Source: CBDFKS01 sp965248905
GTDB taxonomy: Bacteria; Chloroflexota; Dehalococcoidia; Lucifugimonadales; JAGWBF01
DNA length: 64,000 nucleotides
Direction: 5' to 3'
NCBI GenBank assembly: GCA_965248905.1
Contig: CBDFKS010000007.1
Location: 1,302,001 to 1,366,000, forward strand
In this document: in pieces, positions 37,429 to 47,723 of the stretch
Position numbering within the stretch: the first letter of the stretch is position 1
Layout of the letters: every line of letters begins with the position of its first letter
Made by a program: the position numbers and the translations under genes
The notes under the pieces: generated by a model
Database searches by the model: none
The model's input: only the letters and a program-made list of their open reading frames with translations
Told to the model about the DNA's origin: nothing

Positions 37429-39273
37429 ATGCAGATATTACTAAGACTTGTCGGGATGGCCTGGGAATACCGATGGCGGCTCATCCTGGCATACATAAGC
37501 ATATTTGCCGCGGTAGGCTTCTCTCTGGCGATCCCACATATCGTGGGCGTAGCCATCAACAAAGTAGTTAGCTTCGACGGCGGTCAGATAGTCTCGCTGG
37601 TAGAAACTGAGCGCTCCACCCTCATCTGGCTGGCCGTAGCGCTGCTTGTCGTCAGCTTGATGAGGGGCCTCTTCGACTTCTCCCGGACCTACACTACCGA
37701 CTCTCTCTCTCAGAAGGTAGCCTACAGGATCCGGAACGACATGTACGACAAGTTCCAGCACCTCAGCTTCGCGTTCCATGACAAAGAGCACACCGGTAAC
37801 CTCATGTCGAATGTCACTTCCGACGTGGAAGCAGTGCGGCGTTTCGTCAATATGGGGCTTGTGCGAGGCTTTGAGGTCCCCATAAGAGTAATAGCGATCA
37901 CCTTTTTGATGGTCTACATCAACTGGGAGCTGACGCTGCTGAGCCTGGTGTTCGTACCTTTTCTCGTGGCCCGCTCCACAATGGTGGTTTCGAAGCTACG
38001 GGCCATGTGGCTTCACGTTCAGGAGGTCATGGGACAGCTAGGGACAATCATGCAGGAGAACCTCGCGGGCATCCATGTAGTTAAAGCCCTTGGCGCAGAG
38101 GAGTACGAAAAAAGGAAGTTCGACAAGAAAGCCAGGGAGCTACAGGAAGAATATTTCCAGTCCGAGAGGCTTCAGGGCACCAATGGCGCCTGGATGACCC
38201 TATACTTTACTCTGGCCCTTGGACTTATTTTATGGTACGGGGGATGGGTGATAATCAGGAGCGAGGGTGTTGACCTGAACGCCGGAGACTTTGCCAAATT
38301 CATACTGTTGATGAACCAGCTAACTTTCCCTATTCGCATGACACCGCAGATCATAAGTAGCTTCTCCAGGGCAATCTCTTCGGGTCAACGGCTATTCGAG
38401 GTCCTTGATGCGCGCTCTCCCGTGGAGGAAAGGTCAAATGCTCGCGATATGCGTCGGGCCAAGGGAGACGTCCAATTCGATAACGTCTCTTTCTCCTACA
38501 ACGCCAACACACCAGCTCTGCGGCAGGTAAGCATGTCTATTCCAGCAGGTTCGGTGGTGGCACTTCTTGGTGCTCCTGGGAGTGGAAAGAGCACCGTCGT
38601 CAACTTGTTGCCTCGCTTCTACGACGTAACTGAAGGAGAGATCGGTATAGGCGGTGAGGATATTAGGGACTTTACCCTGGCAAGCCTGAGACGAAATGTG
38701 GGGATAGTTCAGCAGGACGTCTATCTCTTTAGCGCCACTATTAAGGACAACATATCATATGGGGCCCTAGACGCCTCCTTCGACGATATCGTCAATGCAG
38801 CAAAGGTGGCTCAGCTTCATGATCATATAAGCAATCTCCCTGATGGATACGACACCTGGGTTGGAGAGCGGGGTGCCACCCTATCTGGTGGCCAGAGACA
38901 GCGGCTCTCCATAGCTCGGACTATTCTAATCGACCCTCCCGTACTCATCCTAGACGATTCCACTTCGAGCGTGGACGTGGAGACTGAAAGACTAATCCAT
39001 AAGGCCATGACTCAGGTGATGCAGGGCCGTACCACCTTTGTTATCGCTCACCGCTTAAGCACTGTGCGCGAAGCTGACATAATTCTGGTCCTGGAGAACG
39101 GCAAAATAGTGGAGCGAGGGACCCATCAAGAGCTTATGGCTCTTCGAGGGATCTATCAGGATATATATGAGCTCCAATTGCGGCCCCAAGAAGAGATTAT
39201 GCTTGACGCACGGGTCGATAGGCGATCTGTTCAGTATGGAGCATTAGCCGGAGACAACGGAGGGGATAACTAG
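37429..39273 (+). CDS. ABC exporter half with degenerate Walker B (non-catalytic ATP site)
   Basis: A 614-residue fused membrane and ATPase protein. Six transmembrane helices fill residues 15-320. The ATPase has Walker A GAPGSGKST near residue 381, signature LSGGQRQRLS and Walker B VLILDDSTSSVD, where the catalytic Glu is replaced by Asp. This is one half of a heterodimeric type IV exporter such as BmrC/TM287. The partner begins directly after the stop codon. The substrate is unknown (lipids, drugs or peptides). Confidence 0.9.
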   Translation: MQILLRLVGMAWEYRWRLILAYISIFAAVGFSLAIPHIVGVAINKVVSFDGGQIVSLVETERSTLIWLAVALLVVSLMRGLFDFSRTYTTDSLSQKVAYRIRNDMYDKFQHLSFAFHDKEHTGNLMSNVTSDVEAVRRFVNMGLVRGFEVPIRVIAITFLMVYINWELTLLSLVFVPFLVARSTMVVSKLRAMWLHVQEVMGQLGTIMQENLAGIHVVKALGAEEYEKRKFDKKARELQEEYFQSERLQGTNGAWMTLYFTLALGLILWYGGWVIIRSEGVDLNAGDFAKFILLMNQLTFPIRMTPQIISSFSRAISSGQRLFEVLDARSPVEERSNARDMRRAKGDVQFDNVSFSYNANTPALRQVSMSIPAGSVVALLGAPGSGKSTVVNLLPRFYDVTEGEIGIGGEDIRDFTLASLRRNVGIVQQDVYLFSATIKDNISYGALDASFDDIVNAAKVAQLHDHISNLPDGYDTWVGERGATLSGGQRQRLSIARTILIDPPVLILDDSTSSVDVETERLIHKAMTQVMQGRTTFVIAHRLSTVREADIILVLENGKIVERGTHQELMALRGIYQDIYELQLRPQEEIMLDARVDRRSVQYGALAGDNGGDN

Positions 39274-41196
39274 ATGCGAGGCGGCGTATTCGGAGGCGCC
39301 TTTGGTGGCGTGATGGGCGGCATGCGTGGCATCCAGTCGGGCGGCATCTTCAGTCCCAACATGGACAATCTGACCGATGAAGGGATTGAAGGGAGCGCAT
39401 ACGATCACGCAGTTGTCGCCCGCTTGGCAAGCTATGTTAAGCCATTTAAGAAAGAGGCTCTGATCAGCCTGGCTGCCGTCGCGGTCTATTCATTAGGCAA
39501 TATCACCGTGCCCCTGTTCATTCTGTTGGGCATCCAGTTCGGCATTAACGAAGTGGACGTAAACCGCATTCATCTTCTAGGACTCATTTTCCTCGCCGTA
39601 GCGTTGATACACTTCGGAGCCATGTACGCCCAGTACATCTACATGCCCAGGTTGGGACAAGGGATACTGTACAGCCTGCGTATCCACATGTTTAACCACC
39701 TTCAGACCTTGTCACCGGCTTTCTTTAATCGCACCCCCGTTGGACGGATCATGTCCAGGAGCCAGAGCGACGTCATTCAGCTCACCGAGACCTTCGAGCT
39801 CCTGGTACTGAGCCTGGCGGACATACTGAGTCTCGTAGGCATCATATTGGTGATGGTCGTTATTTTGCCGGCGTTGGGACTGGCCGACTGGCGTCTTGCC
39901 CTGATATGCCTGAGCGTGGTGCCCGTGCTCACCTTCATCCTTGCCTACTGGCAAAAATTCGCGCGCCGCTCCTTCATGCGCATCAGAAGAGCCATTGCGA
40001 TGGTGAACGGCGAATACAACCAGAACATCACCGGTGTACGGGTAGTTGAGAGTCTCAACAGGCAGCCGGAAAACCTAAGGCATTTCGACGAGCTGAACTA
40101 CGAGCACCTGGACGCCAACCTACAGGCCAGTCGCTTCTCAGGAGGCCTGCAGCCTGTGGTAGAGCTATTGATCGGGTTCGCATTCGGAGTGGTGGTCGTT
40201 ATAGGCGGCTCCATGGCTCTCGGAGAGGAGCCTGAGTGGGCGGTGATGGTGGCCTTCCCCATGTGGATTCAGCGTTTCTTCGAGCCCGTCCGCCACCTGA
40301 CCATGCAATACACCCAGCTCCAGAGAGGCATGGCCTCCGGAGTGCGGATATTCGAGGTTATTGACCTGGAGCCAGAGGTAGTAGATATTCCCAACGCCCC
40401 AGAGATGCCTCCCATACGCGGAGAGATCCGGTACGAAGGAGTAAACTTCCACTATATACCCGGCATAGATGTTCTCAAGGATATTAACTTGCATATTAAT
40501 CCCGGCGACACGGTAGCCTTAGTGGGAGCCACTGGTGCCGGCAAGACCACTTTTGTGACCCTGCTATCCAGATTCGCGGACGTAACCGAAGGTCGAATAA
40601 TGGTCGACGGCTACGACATTCGGCAGGTATCTCGCAGCTCTTTGGTGGGCCAAATGAGCATGGTCCTACAGGAGCCTTACCTCTTCTCGGGCACCGTAGC
40701 GGAAAACATTCGCTATAGCCATGAGGAGGCCAGCGACGATGACGTGATCGCTGCCGCGACGGCAGTTGGCGCCCATGCTTTCATTATGGAACAGGAGAAT
40801 GGATACCACACCCAACTGTCGGAACGGGGCACCAATCTCAGTGTGGGTCAGCGACAGCTCATCAGCTTTGCACGGGCTTTAGTCGGTAATCCAAGTATCC
40901 TTGTCCTGGATGAAGCCACCGCGAACATAGACACCCACACCGAGCTCCTGATTCAGGCTGCCCTCAAGCGAGTACTGGAGGGACGTACGTCCATAGTCAT
41001 TGCTCACCGACTCTCTACCATCAGAAATGCCGACATGATAGTGGTGCTGGACAATGGTGAGGTTGTCGAGGTAGGCAAGCATCAGGAACTGCTGGAGGCT
41101 AAGGGCACCTATGCCAGACTTTACGCCATAAACTACGGTCTTGAGCATTCTACTCCGTCGAACGGAAACAGCAGTCATCTATCCAACGATGACTAA
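39274..41196 (+). CDS. ABC exporter half with catalytic Walker B and degenerate signature
   Basis: A 640-residue partner of the previous protein. A glycine-rich cytoplasmic N-terminus (MRGGVFGGAFGGVMGGMRG) precedes six helices. The ATPase has Walker A GATGAGKTT near residue 418, Walker B ILVLDEATANID with the catalytic Glu, and the altered signature LSVGQRQ. Together with the partner this gives one working site (this Walker B with the other LSGGQ) and one degenerate site, as in TM287/288. There is no gap to the upstream stop, so the genes are translationally coupled. Confidence 0.9.
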   Translation: MRGGVFGGAFGGVMGGMRGIQSGGIFSPNMDNLTDEGIEGSAYDHAVVARLASYVKPFKKEALISLAAVAVYSLGNITVPLFILLGIQFGINEVDVNRIHLLGLIFLAVALIHFGAMYAQYIYMPRLGQGILYSLRIHMFNHLQTLSPAFFNRTPVGRIMSRSQSDVIQLTETFELLVLSLADILSLVGIILVMVVILPALGLADWRLALICLSVVPVLTFILAYWQKFARRSFMRIRRAIAMVNGEYNQNITGVRVVESLNRQPENLRHFDELNYEHLDANLQASRFSGGLQPVVELLIGFAFGVVVVIGGSMALGEEPEWAVMVAFPMWIQRFFEPVRHLTMQYTQLQRGMASGVRIFEVIDLEPEVVDIPNAPEMPPIRGEIRYEGVNFHYIPGIDVLKDINLHINPGDTVALVGATGAGKTTFVTLLSRFADVTEGRIMVDGYDIRQVSRSSLVGQMSMVLQEPYLFSGTVAENIRYSHEEASDDDVIAAATAVGAHAFIMEQENGYHTQLSERGTNLSVGQRQLISFARALVGNPSILVLDEATANIDTHTELLIQAALKRVLEGRTSIVIAHRLSTIRNADMIVVLDNGEVVEVGKHQELLEAKGTYARLYAINYGLEHSTPSNGNSSHLSNDD

Positions 41197-41198
41197 TC

Positions 41199-41315
41199 AA
41201 CTATCTCAAAACTGCCGAGATTGGCAGAGCCTGTCCTTCGACAAGCACAGGACGAGCGGGCGCGGCGATCTGTTCCGCTCATGGTGAGCTTGTCGAACCA
41301 CCTTTTGAGATAGTT
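41199..41315. repeat. Inverted-repeat element with 13-bp perfect ends
   Basis: AACTATCTCAAAA at the left is matched by TTTTGAGATAGTT at the right. The interior has GTCCTTCGACAAGC facing GCTTGTCGAAC. A similar element lies at 62589-62700. It has no coding capacity. It lies between the exporter and gcvT. Confidence 0.65.
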
Positions 41316-41427
41316 ACTGAAAACTAGCGTATTCCAACACACGGTTCCAGCAATGCTTGACCAAGGGCCATATGCATCAGCAGAGTAGCCCATTCGGTTA
41401 ATTTTGCGTTGAGAGTAAAGAGATTCC

Positions 41428-42516
41428 ATGGCAGAAGAGCTTAAACGTACTGCGCTGTACGACACCCACAACTCCTTGAAAGCACGAATGGTGCCCTTCG
41501 CCGGGTGGGATATGCCTGTCCAGTATACGGGAGTTCTCGCGGAGGCCAGGGCAGTCAGGTCCAGTGCGGGTCTCTTCGACGTCTCCCACATGGGCAGATT
41601 GGATATCTCCGGTCCGCAGGCTGGACCATTGTTGGACTGGATACTCACCGGCCATGCCTCGACGTTGAGGCCTGGCAGGGCCCGATACGCCATGATTTGC
41701 AACGAGGAAGGCGGCATTATAGACGACACAGTCTTCTACAGACGGGACGAAGACCGGTACCTCCTGGTGTGCAACGCCTCTAACCGGCAGTACGTGGTAC
41801 CCTGGATACAGCGTTGGGTGCAGGAAAGGTTCCCCAATGTCTCCATTGAAGATAAGACTGAAGCCACAGCAATGATCGCCTTCCAGGGGCCAATGGCACC
41901 CGAACTTCTGGACTCACTGTGCGATTCCAAAGCCTCCCCCATCCGCAACTTTGCCGCAGCCGAGATCAGCGTTGACTCGACACCGGCCTTTGTCGGAAGA
42001 ACTGGCTACACTGGAGAAGACGGTTTCGAGCTCATCGTCAATGGGGCCAGAGCCTCGCAGGTGTGGGAGATGCTCATGAATAAGGGAGGGGTACCTTGTG
42101 GGCTTGGCGCCCGAGACGTTCTACGGCTGGAAGCGGCCCTGCCTCTCCACGGTAACGACATAGACACCTCCACTTCGCCCCTTGAAGCAGGATTGGACCG
42201 GTTCGTCCGCCTCGATAAAGAGTTCGTAGGAGCGGATGTGCTCAGAAACCAAAAAGAAGCCGGACTGAAAAGACAGCTGGTGGGAATGGTGGTCGAGGGC
42301 AGAAGTATTGCCCGTGGACACTATCCCATAATGGCGGAAGAAGACCGCATAGGGACCGTGACCAGCGGCACCTTGTCCCCTACCCTTGACAGAAATATCG
42401 CCATGGGCTATGTTACGGTGGATTTTGCAGGCCAGGGCCAGAGGCTCCAGATTGATATACGTGGACGGATAGCTGAGGCCGAGGTGGTACCCTTGCCCTT
42501 CTACTCCAGGAAATAA
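41428..42516 (+). CDS. gcvT: Glycine cleavage system aminomethyltransferase GcvT
   Basis: A 362-residue T protein. It opens with TALYDTHNSLKARMVPFAGW and has the SSAGLFDVSHMG turn, the folate-binding Asp in LDWILTG and the C-terminal FVGRTGYTGEDGFEL. It transfers the aminomethyl carbon from the H protein to tetrahydrofolate and releases ammonia. gcvH follows 5 bp later. I see no glycine riboswitch in 41316-41427. Confidence 0.95.
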   Translation: MAEELKRTALYDTHNSLKARMVPFAGWDMPVQYTGVLAEARAVRSSAGLFDVSHMGRLDISGPQAGPLLDWILTGHASTLRPGRARYAMICNEEGGIIDDTVFYRRDEDRYLLVCNASNRQYVVPWIQRWVQERFPNVSIEDKTEATAMIAFQGPMAPELLDSLCDSKASPIRNFAAAEISVDSTPAFVGRTGYTGEDGFELIVNGARASQVWEMLMNKGGVPCGLGARDVLRLEAALPLHGNDIDTSTSPLEAGLDRFVRLDKEFVGADVLRNQKEAGLKRQLVGMVVEGRSIARGHYPIMAEEDRIGTVTSGTLSPTLDRNIAMGYVTVDFAGQGQRLQIDIRGRIAEAEVVPLPFYSRK

Positions 42517-42521
42517 GGCAA

Positions 42522-42911
42522 ATGAATCCAGCTGACAGAAAATACTCTAAAGAGCACGAGTGGATAAAGGTGGACCAAGGCACAGGTGGTCTCGTTGGTA
42601 TCACCCATTACGCCCAAGACCAGCTAGGAGACGTGGTATACCTGGACCTGCCTGGGGTAGGAACGCGCTTGGGACAGCATGGCAAACTTGGAGAGATAGA
42701 GTCGGTAAAGACAGTTTCCGATATATTCTCTCCCGTTAGCGGTGAAGTCGTAGAGATCAATCAGGAGGCAGTCGACCGACCGGAGCTTGTAAACGAGGAC
42801 CCTTACGGTAACGGCTGGCTGCTACGTGTAGAGATCAACGATCCGTCGGAGATGGATGCTCTGCTAACCGCGGAGCAGTACGAGACGTTACTCGGTGGGC
42901 TCTCCCACTGA
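42522..42911 (+). CDS. gcvH: Glycine cleavage system H protein
   Basis: A 129-residue lipoyl carrier. The lipoylated lysine is K63 in GEIESVKTVSDIFSPVSG. The opening RKYSKEHEWIKVD and length are standard. It shuttles the aminomethyl group between the P, T and L proteins. The L protein gene is not in the window. Confidence 0.96.
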   Translation: MNPADRKYSKEHEWIKVDQGTGGLVGITHYAQDQLGDVVYLDLPGVGTRLGQHGKLGEIESVKTVSDIFSPVSGEVVEINQEAVDRPELVNEDPYGNGWLLRVEINDPSEMDALLTAEQYETLLGGLSH

Positions 42912-43059
42912 GGTCACTTCTTGGCTTCGAATCGACAACCCAGCGCGACAGAAGCCGCCACGGGCGCCGTTCGCCATTCTTGAAACACCTCATCCCTAGG
43001 CGGAGTATGCCCGCTCAATTTGGGAACCAACGATACGATAAATACTAAGAGGGCCATAG

Positions 43060-44403
43060 ATGACACAGGAGCTACACAGAGTATCGGCTTACAGGTCTCA
43101 CTATATACCTAACACTGATCAGGACCAGAGGGATATTCTCGAGGCTCTGGGACTTCAAAAAGTTGATGACCTCTTTGCGGACATTCCTGAAGAGCTTCGT
43201 AACCCACCCCTAAACCTCCCACCTCCCCTGTCGGAGCTGGAGCTCCGGAACGAGATCGAAGGCTTTGCGGCTCAAAACAGTAACCTAAAAGAGCATACTG
43301 CGTTTCTCGGAGCGGGCTCTTACAACCATTTCAGCCCCAGCATAGTTCGCGCCATAATCAGCCGCGGCGAGTTTCTAACCGCCTACACGCCATATCAGGC
43401 CGAGGCCAGCCAAGGTACCCTCCAAACCACCTACGATTTCCAGACAATGATCTGTAATCTCCTGGACATGGAGGTGGCTGACGCCGGAATGTACGACGGA
43501 GCGTCCAGTCTGGCCGAGGCTGCTCTAATGGCTTGCCGAGTCACCCAACGAGGTCGTGTGGCCGTGGTGGACAGCGTGTCTCCCACCTACAGGCAGGTCT
43601 TGGACACCTATACCAGACCGCAGGGTATCGAGGTAGATGTGGTCAAAGCTGAATCACCTCAGATGTCCGATGATACTTCCTGCATCATCGTCCAATATCC
43701 CAATTTCTTCGGCTACCTCGACAACCTGGAGAAATTAGAGCAGATAGCCCACAACAGCGGTGCTCTGCTGGTGGTTTCGGCCAATCCATTGGCGATGGGC
43801 TTGTTAAGGCCACCCGGTCAGTATGGCGCCGACATAGTCACCGGGGAGGGGCAGCCACTGGGTATACCGGTGAGTTTCGGAGGGCCCTACGTCGGGCTCT
43901 TCGCCACCCGGCAGAAATACGTGCGGCAGATGCCGGGCAGGGTTGTGGGTAAGACCGTGGATAGCCAGGGCAGGACCGGCTACGTGCTCACCTTGAGCAC
44001 CAGAGAGCAGCATATACGTAGGGAAAGAGCCACCAGCAACATCTGCACCAATCAAGCATTGATGACCCTGGCGACCACTATATACATGGCCGCCATGGGC
44101 AAGCAGGGCATCAGACAAGTGGCTGAGCTCTGCTATCACAAAGCTCACTATGCGGCTTCCCTGATAGGCGCCATATCAGGCTTCAGCTTCCCATATAGCG
44201 GCTCATTTTTTAATGAGTTCGCAGTCCAGTGTCCAGTGGCCCCTGTGGAAATTAACGTAAGACTGCTAGAGCTGGACATCATTGGAGGCCTGGACATAAG
44301 TGAGCTGATACCCAATGGCATATTGTTCTGTGTCACTGAGATGAACACCCGCCGCGACATAGAAGCCCTGGCATCCGTACTATCCGAGTTCTCCACAGGA
44401 TAG
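43060..44403 (+). CDS. gcvPA: Glycine dehydrogenase (decarboxylating) subunit 1, GcvPA
   Basis: A 447-residue first half of the split P protein. It opens with YIPNTDQDQRDILEALG and has FLGAGSYNHFSP near residue 87, YQAEASQGTLQ and the GEGQPLG stretch. The split form (PA plus PB) is common in Chloroflexota, Firmicutes and archaea. It lies 148 bp after gcvH, and the PB gene follows 35 bp later. Confidence 0.95.
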   Translation: MTQELHRVSAYRSHYIPNTDQDQRDILEALGLQKVDDLFADIPEELRNPPLNLPPPLSELELRNEIEGFAAQNSNLKEHTAFLGAGSYNHFSPSIVRAIISRGEFLTAYTPYQAEASQGTLQTTYDFQTMICNLLDMEVADAGMYDGASSLAEAALMACRVTQRGRVAVVDSVSPTYRQVLDTYTRPQGIEVDVVKAESPQMSDDTSCIIVQYPNFFGYLDNLEKLEQIAHNSGALLVVSANPLAMGLLRPPGQYGADIVTGEGQPLGIPVSFGGPYVGLFATRQKYVRQMPGRVVGKTVDSQGRTGYVLTLSTREQHIRRERATSNICTNQALMTLATTIYMAAMGKQGIRQVAELCYHKAHYAASLIGAISGFSFPYSGSFFNEFAVQCPVAPVEINVRLLELDIIGGLDISELIPNGILFCVTEMNTRRDIEALASVLSEFSTG

Positions 44404-44438
44404 AGACTCTGAGCTTTATTGTTGGTAGATGAAATAGC

Positions 44439-45935
44439 ATGGACATATCAACACAGCAGTCACAGGAAACGAGTAGGATGAATAGCCGGCAGACGATCGA
44501 CAGACGCACACTCATGGAACGAAGCATACCCGGCAGGGTCGGAACCGTGTTGCCTGACCTCGACGTGCCCGCCCAGCCTCTGTTGGACGACTCGGTACTA
44601 AGAGATTCCCTGGAGTTTCCCGAGCTGACGGAACCCGAACTGATACGCTACTTTACCACTCTGAGCCAGCTCAATTTTTCTATCGACACCAACTTCTATC
44701 CCCTGGGAAGCTGTAGCATGAAGTACAATCCTAAGGTTAATGACGAGATGGCATTTCTGCCCGGATTCGCTGCCATCCATCCCCTTCAGCCCCAGGATAC
44801 CGTTCAGGGTGCCCTGAAGCTGATGTACATTCTTCAGCAATACCTGACTGAGATAACGGGAATGAAAGGCGCAAGCCTAGCGCCTCTCGCGGGAGCCCAG
44901 GGCGAGTTCTGCGGCATGCTCATGATCCGGGCATATCACCATGAACGCGGTGAGACCTATCGCACCAAGGTGGCAATTCCCGATACCGCCCATGGAACCA
45001 ATCCCGCTTCCGCCGCGATGTCAGGATTTCAAGTAGTGACTGTGGCTTCGGACTCCCAGGGTAACATGGACCTGGAAGCCATGAAGCAGGTGGCTGATTC
45101 CGAGCTAGCCGGAGTGATGATTACTCAGCCGAACACTTTGGGCCTTTTCGACACGAATATCATTGAGCTCTGTGACACGGTGCACAAGGCTGGCGGACTC
45201 GTCTACGGTGACGGCGCCAATATGAACGCCCTGCTCGGAAAGGTGAAGCTTGCTCAGCTTGGTTTCGACGTGGTGCACCTGAACCTGCACAAGACCTTCA
45301 CGACCCCCCATGGGGGTGGAGGGCCCGGCGCCGGCCCGGTATGTGTCAACGAGCTACTCATGCCCTATCTTCCCTCCCCGGTAACAAGTCTGAACGGGTC
45401 GGACGGCCACGAGACCTACTCTCTGGTCACCCCTGAAAAGAGCATAGGCAAGGTCTGTGGGTTCCACGGCAATTTTGGTGTTCTGGTCAGGGCGTACACA
45501 TACATACGGTCCATGGGTAACACAGGGCTGGCAGATGTGAGTAGCAACGCAGTGCTGAATGCCAACTACTTGCTTCAGGCCCTCAGGGATACCTACCACT
45601 TGCCATATGACCGCCGGTGCATGCACGAAGTGGTGTTGTCAGCCAGAAACCAGAGGGCCGCGGGTGTCAAAGGGCTGGAAGTGGCCAAACGCCTCCTGGA
45701 CTACGGATTTCACGCCCCCACTATGTACTTTCCGCTGATCGTGGATGAAGCTCTGATGATAGAGCCCACGGAAACTGAGAGCAAGGAGACACTGGACGCC
45801 TTTATAGACGCCTTGCGCGCCATAAATCAAGAGGTCTCCGAAAACGGAGAGCTGGTGAGAAGCGCCCCACACACTACTCCCGTTTCGCGATTAGATGAGA
45901 CCAAGGCCGCCAGACAACCCGACTTAAGGGGATAG
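44439..45935 (+). CDS. gcvPB: Glycine dehydrogenase (decarboxylating) subunit 2, GcvPB
   Basis: A 498-residue second half of the P protein. It holds the PLP-binding lysine in NLHKTFTTPHGGGGPG near residue 285. Other landmarks are FYPLGSCSMKYNP near residue 86 and DTAHGTNPASAAM. Together with GcvPA it decarboxylates glycine and loads the H protein. The first 25 residues are polar and longer than usual; M15 is an alternative start. Confidence 0.95.
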   Translation: MDISTQQSQETSRMNSRQTIDRRTLMERSIPGRVGTVLPDLDVPAQPLLDDSVLRDSLEFPELTEPELIRYFTTLSQLNFSIDTNFYPLGSCSMKYNPKVNDEMAFLPGFAAIHPLQPQDTVQGALKLMYILQQYLTEITGMKGASLAPLAGAQGEFCGMLMIRAYHHERGETYRTKVAIPDTAHGTNPASAAMSGFQVVTVASDSQGNMDLEAMKQVADSELAGVMITQPNTLGLFDTNIIELCDTVHKAGGLVYGDGANMNALLGKVKLAQLGFDVVHLNLHKTFTTPHGGGGPGAGPVCVNELLMPYLPSPVTSLNGSDGHETYSLVTPEKSIGKVCGFHGNFGVLVRAYTYIRSMGNTGLADVSSNAVLNANYLLQALRDTYHLPYDRRCMHEVVLSARNQRAAGVKGLEVAKRLLDYGFHAPTMYFPLIVDEALMIEPTETESKETLDAFIDALRAINQEVSENGELVRSAPHTTPVSRLDETKAARQPDLRG

Positions 45936-46039
45936 GCAACAATCTGAAATTAAGGATGGTTATCAACCCGAACCTGGTCAAGCCATGTCCAAAAATTGGG
46001 TTTTCGCACCGCGTCAGGCATAGGGTCCTTCAGTTCTGA

Positions 46040-46115
46040 CCTACTGTCATTGCGAGAGAAGCAATCTCTTTTCCCTTTGGCTGATTGCTTCGTCGCTGTC
46101 GCTCCCCGCAATGAC
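46040..46115. repeat. Dispersed palindromic repeat (CATTGCGAG type), second copy
   Basis: TCATTGCGAGAGAAGCAATC on the left is mirrored by GATTGCTTCGTCGCTGTCGC and CCCCGCAATGA on the right. It is related to 35679-35780. The remaining part of 45936-46229 has no gene. Confidence 0.6.
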
Positions 46116-46229
46116 AATCGAAAAACCCCGTTCAGGGGAGAATACCCTTGACCTAATCGTAAAAGTTGAATAAACTGCATTTTACGTTCGTTAGCGACCA
46201 CTATCCAGATATGCTTATGGTGCTTAGGA

Positions 46230-47006
46230 ATGAAAGTTCGCATTCTCGGCGCACATAACTTACCCAGTAGTACCACGGAGCACACCTGCTTCCTCATCGA
46301 CGATGTGCTGGGGCTAGATATGGGCGCTTTGTCTGCCGCACTAAGCCCTGAGGAGCAGGGACGCATACTGGCCGTGCTTCTTACCCATCGTCATTTTGAC
46401 CACATTAGAGACATTCCGTCTCTAGCTTTGATGACCCTTAATGACCCACGACAGATCGACATTTACTCCTTATCTGAAACTCTCGAAGGGCTGCATAGCC
46501 ACCTCCTAGACGGTGATATCTATCCTGACTTCACCAAAAAGGTTACCGACGCCCCACCCAAATACCGTCTCAATCCAATACAACCCTGGCAACAGGAAGA
46601 AATACTTGGCTACCAGGTCACGCCAATTCCTCAGCCCCATCCTGTGCCCTCTATTGGTTATGTTATACGTTCCGGCAGCGGAAGCTGTATGGCTTATACC
46701 GGAGACACAGGAGGCAGCATCTCCGCCTTCTTCGAGACCAAGTTTGCCCCCCAGATCCTGTTTGTCGACGTTACATTTCCCAGTCAAATGAAAGATCTGG
46801 CAAACCTCACGGGGCACCTCACTCCTGCCTTACTGAAGGAACAGCTTGAGGATGCTATAAAAGCTAAACACAACTTGCCCAAAATCGTAGCCGTTCACCT
46901 CAGCGTCCCCAACGAAAAGCAGGTCATCGATGAGATAGATTCTCTAGCACGTGAAATGGGGATCGACTTGACTGTTGGCAGCGAAGGCAACGAGTTCGAC
47001 CTTTGA
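46230..47006 (+). CDS. Metallo-beta-lactamase-fold hydrolase, class II cAMP phosphodiesterase-like
   Basis: A 258-residue metallo-beta-lactamase-fold protein. The metal site is THRHFDHIRD near residue 55, the third ligand is in YTGDTGG near residue 154, and a C-terminal His lies in AVHLS. LFVDVTFPSQ and LTGHLTPALLKEQL resemble the class II cyclic-nucleotide phosphodiesterases. It lies 414 bp before an adenylate cyclase gene, which fits cAMP turnover. Other hydrolase roles remain possible. Confidence 0.7.
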   Translation: MKVRILGAHNLPSSTTEHTCFLIDDVLGLDMGALSAALSPEEQGRILAVLLTHRHFDHIRDIPSLALMTLNDPRQIDIYSLSETLEGLHSHLLDGDIYPDFTKKVTDAPPKYRLNPIQPWQQEEILGYQVTPIPQPHPVPSIGYVIRSGSGSCMAYTGDTGGSISAFFETKFAPQILFVDVTFPSQMKDLANLTGHLTPALLKEQLEDAIKAKHNLPKIVAVHLSVPNEKQVIDEIDSLAREMGIDLTVGSEGNEFDL

Positions 47007-47119
47007 CCTCCATCTTCCTTGGAACCTCCATGCGATGAACACCTGATATTCTTGATGACCTAAGAGCCCCTAACAAAACTCTTTGGATGCACCACAACCT
47101 AAAAGCTATGGTATATATG

Positions 47120-47143
47120 CCCCCGCCTTCAGACGGGGGTTTT
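47120..47143 (+). terminator. Rho-independent terminator
   Basis: CCCCCG pairs with CGGGGG around an 8-nt loop, followed directly by TTTTG. It lies 114 nt after the metallo-beta-lactamase gene. The remainder up to 47420 has no gene. Confidence 0.65.
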
Positions 47144-47615
47144 GATATATCTTCTAAATGAATTATTCAGGTCAGCTTGCTCGATTGCAGCACAACGGTC
47201 CAATGTGTCTTTGGACATTCTGTAGTAGAATGGGTTGAATCGCCTGGCCACAAAAATGAATCCAGTCGACTAGGGTATCCCGAAGAAATCAACCAAGATT
47301 CGAGCTTACAGGCAACAGGTTTATATAATTCACAACGATAGATCTGGTTACCTCCGGACACTGATGCTGTGATATCAACGGCAGGGCAGGTTCTGTGAAA
47401 GCTCACCGTAGGAGGATGACATGACACTGACACTGCGCAAGAAAACCTTGGTTGTCGTGACATTGACCCTCATAGCTTTGGTCGTGATCCTGTACTTCGC
47501 CATTTCAAGCATAGTGATGGGTAGTTTCGAAGACCTGGAAAAGGATGATGTAAGCAGGCATGTTGAACGAGTAAATGAGGCCATCGACAACGAATTGTCC
47601 GACATCAACAGCAAG

Positions 47616-47723
47616 CTAGTGGACTGGGCCAAGCCTGGCCAGGACCTTGACGTAGTGAGACTGGCCAACCTGCTGGACGACGAAAGAGCCAGGGTAAGCG
47701 ATCAACGTAGCAACAGGTTAGCC
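47616..47723 (+). repeat. 108-bp direct repeat, left copy
   Basis: Identical to 48446-48553. It starts with CTAG and consists of cyclase coding sequence. The two copies flank the IS630-type remnant with a spacing of 830 bp. Confidence 0.9.

Noticed and set aside
41316..41427. Glycine riboswitch before gcvT
   Set aside because: No tandem aptamer-like stems or conserved riboswitch core are visible in this short leader.
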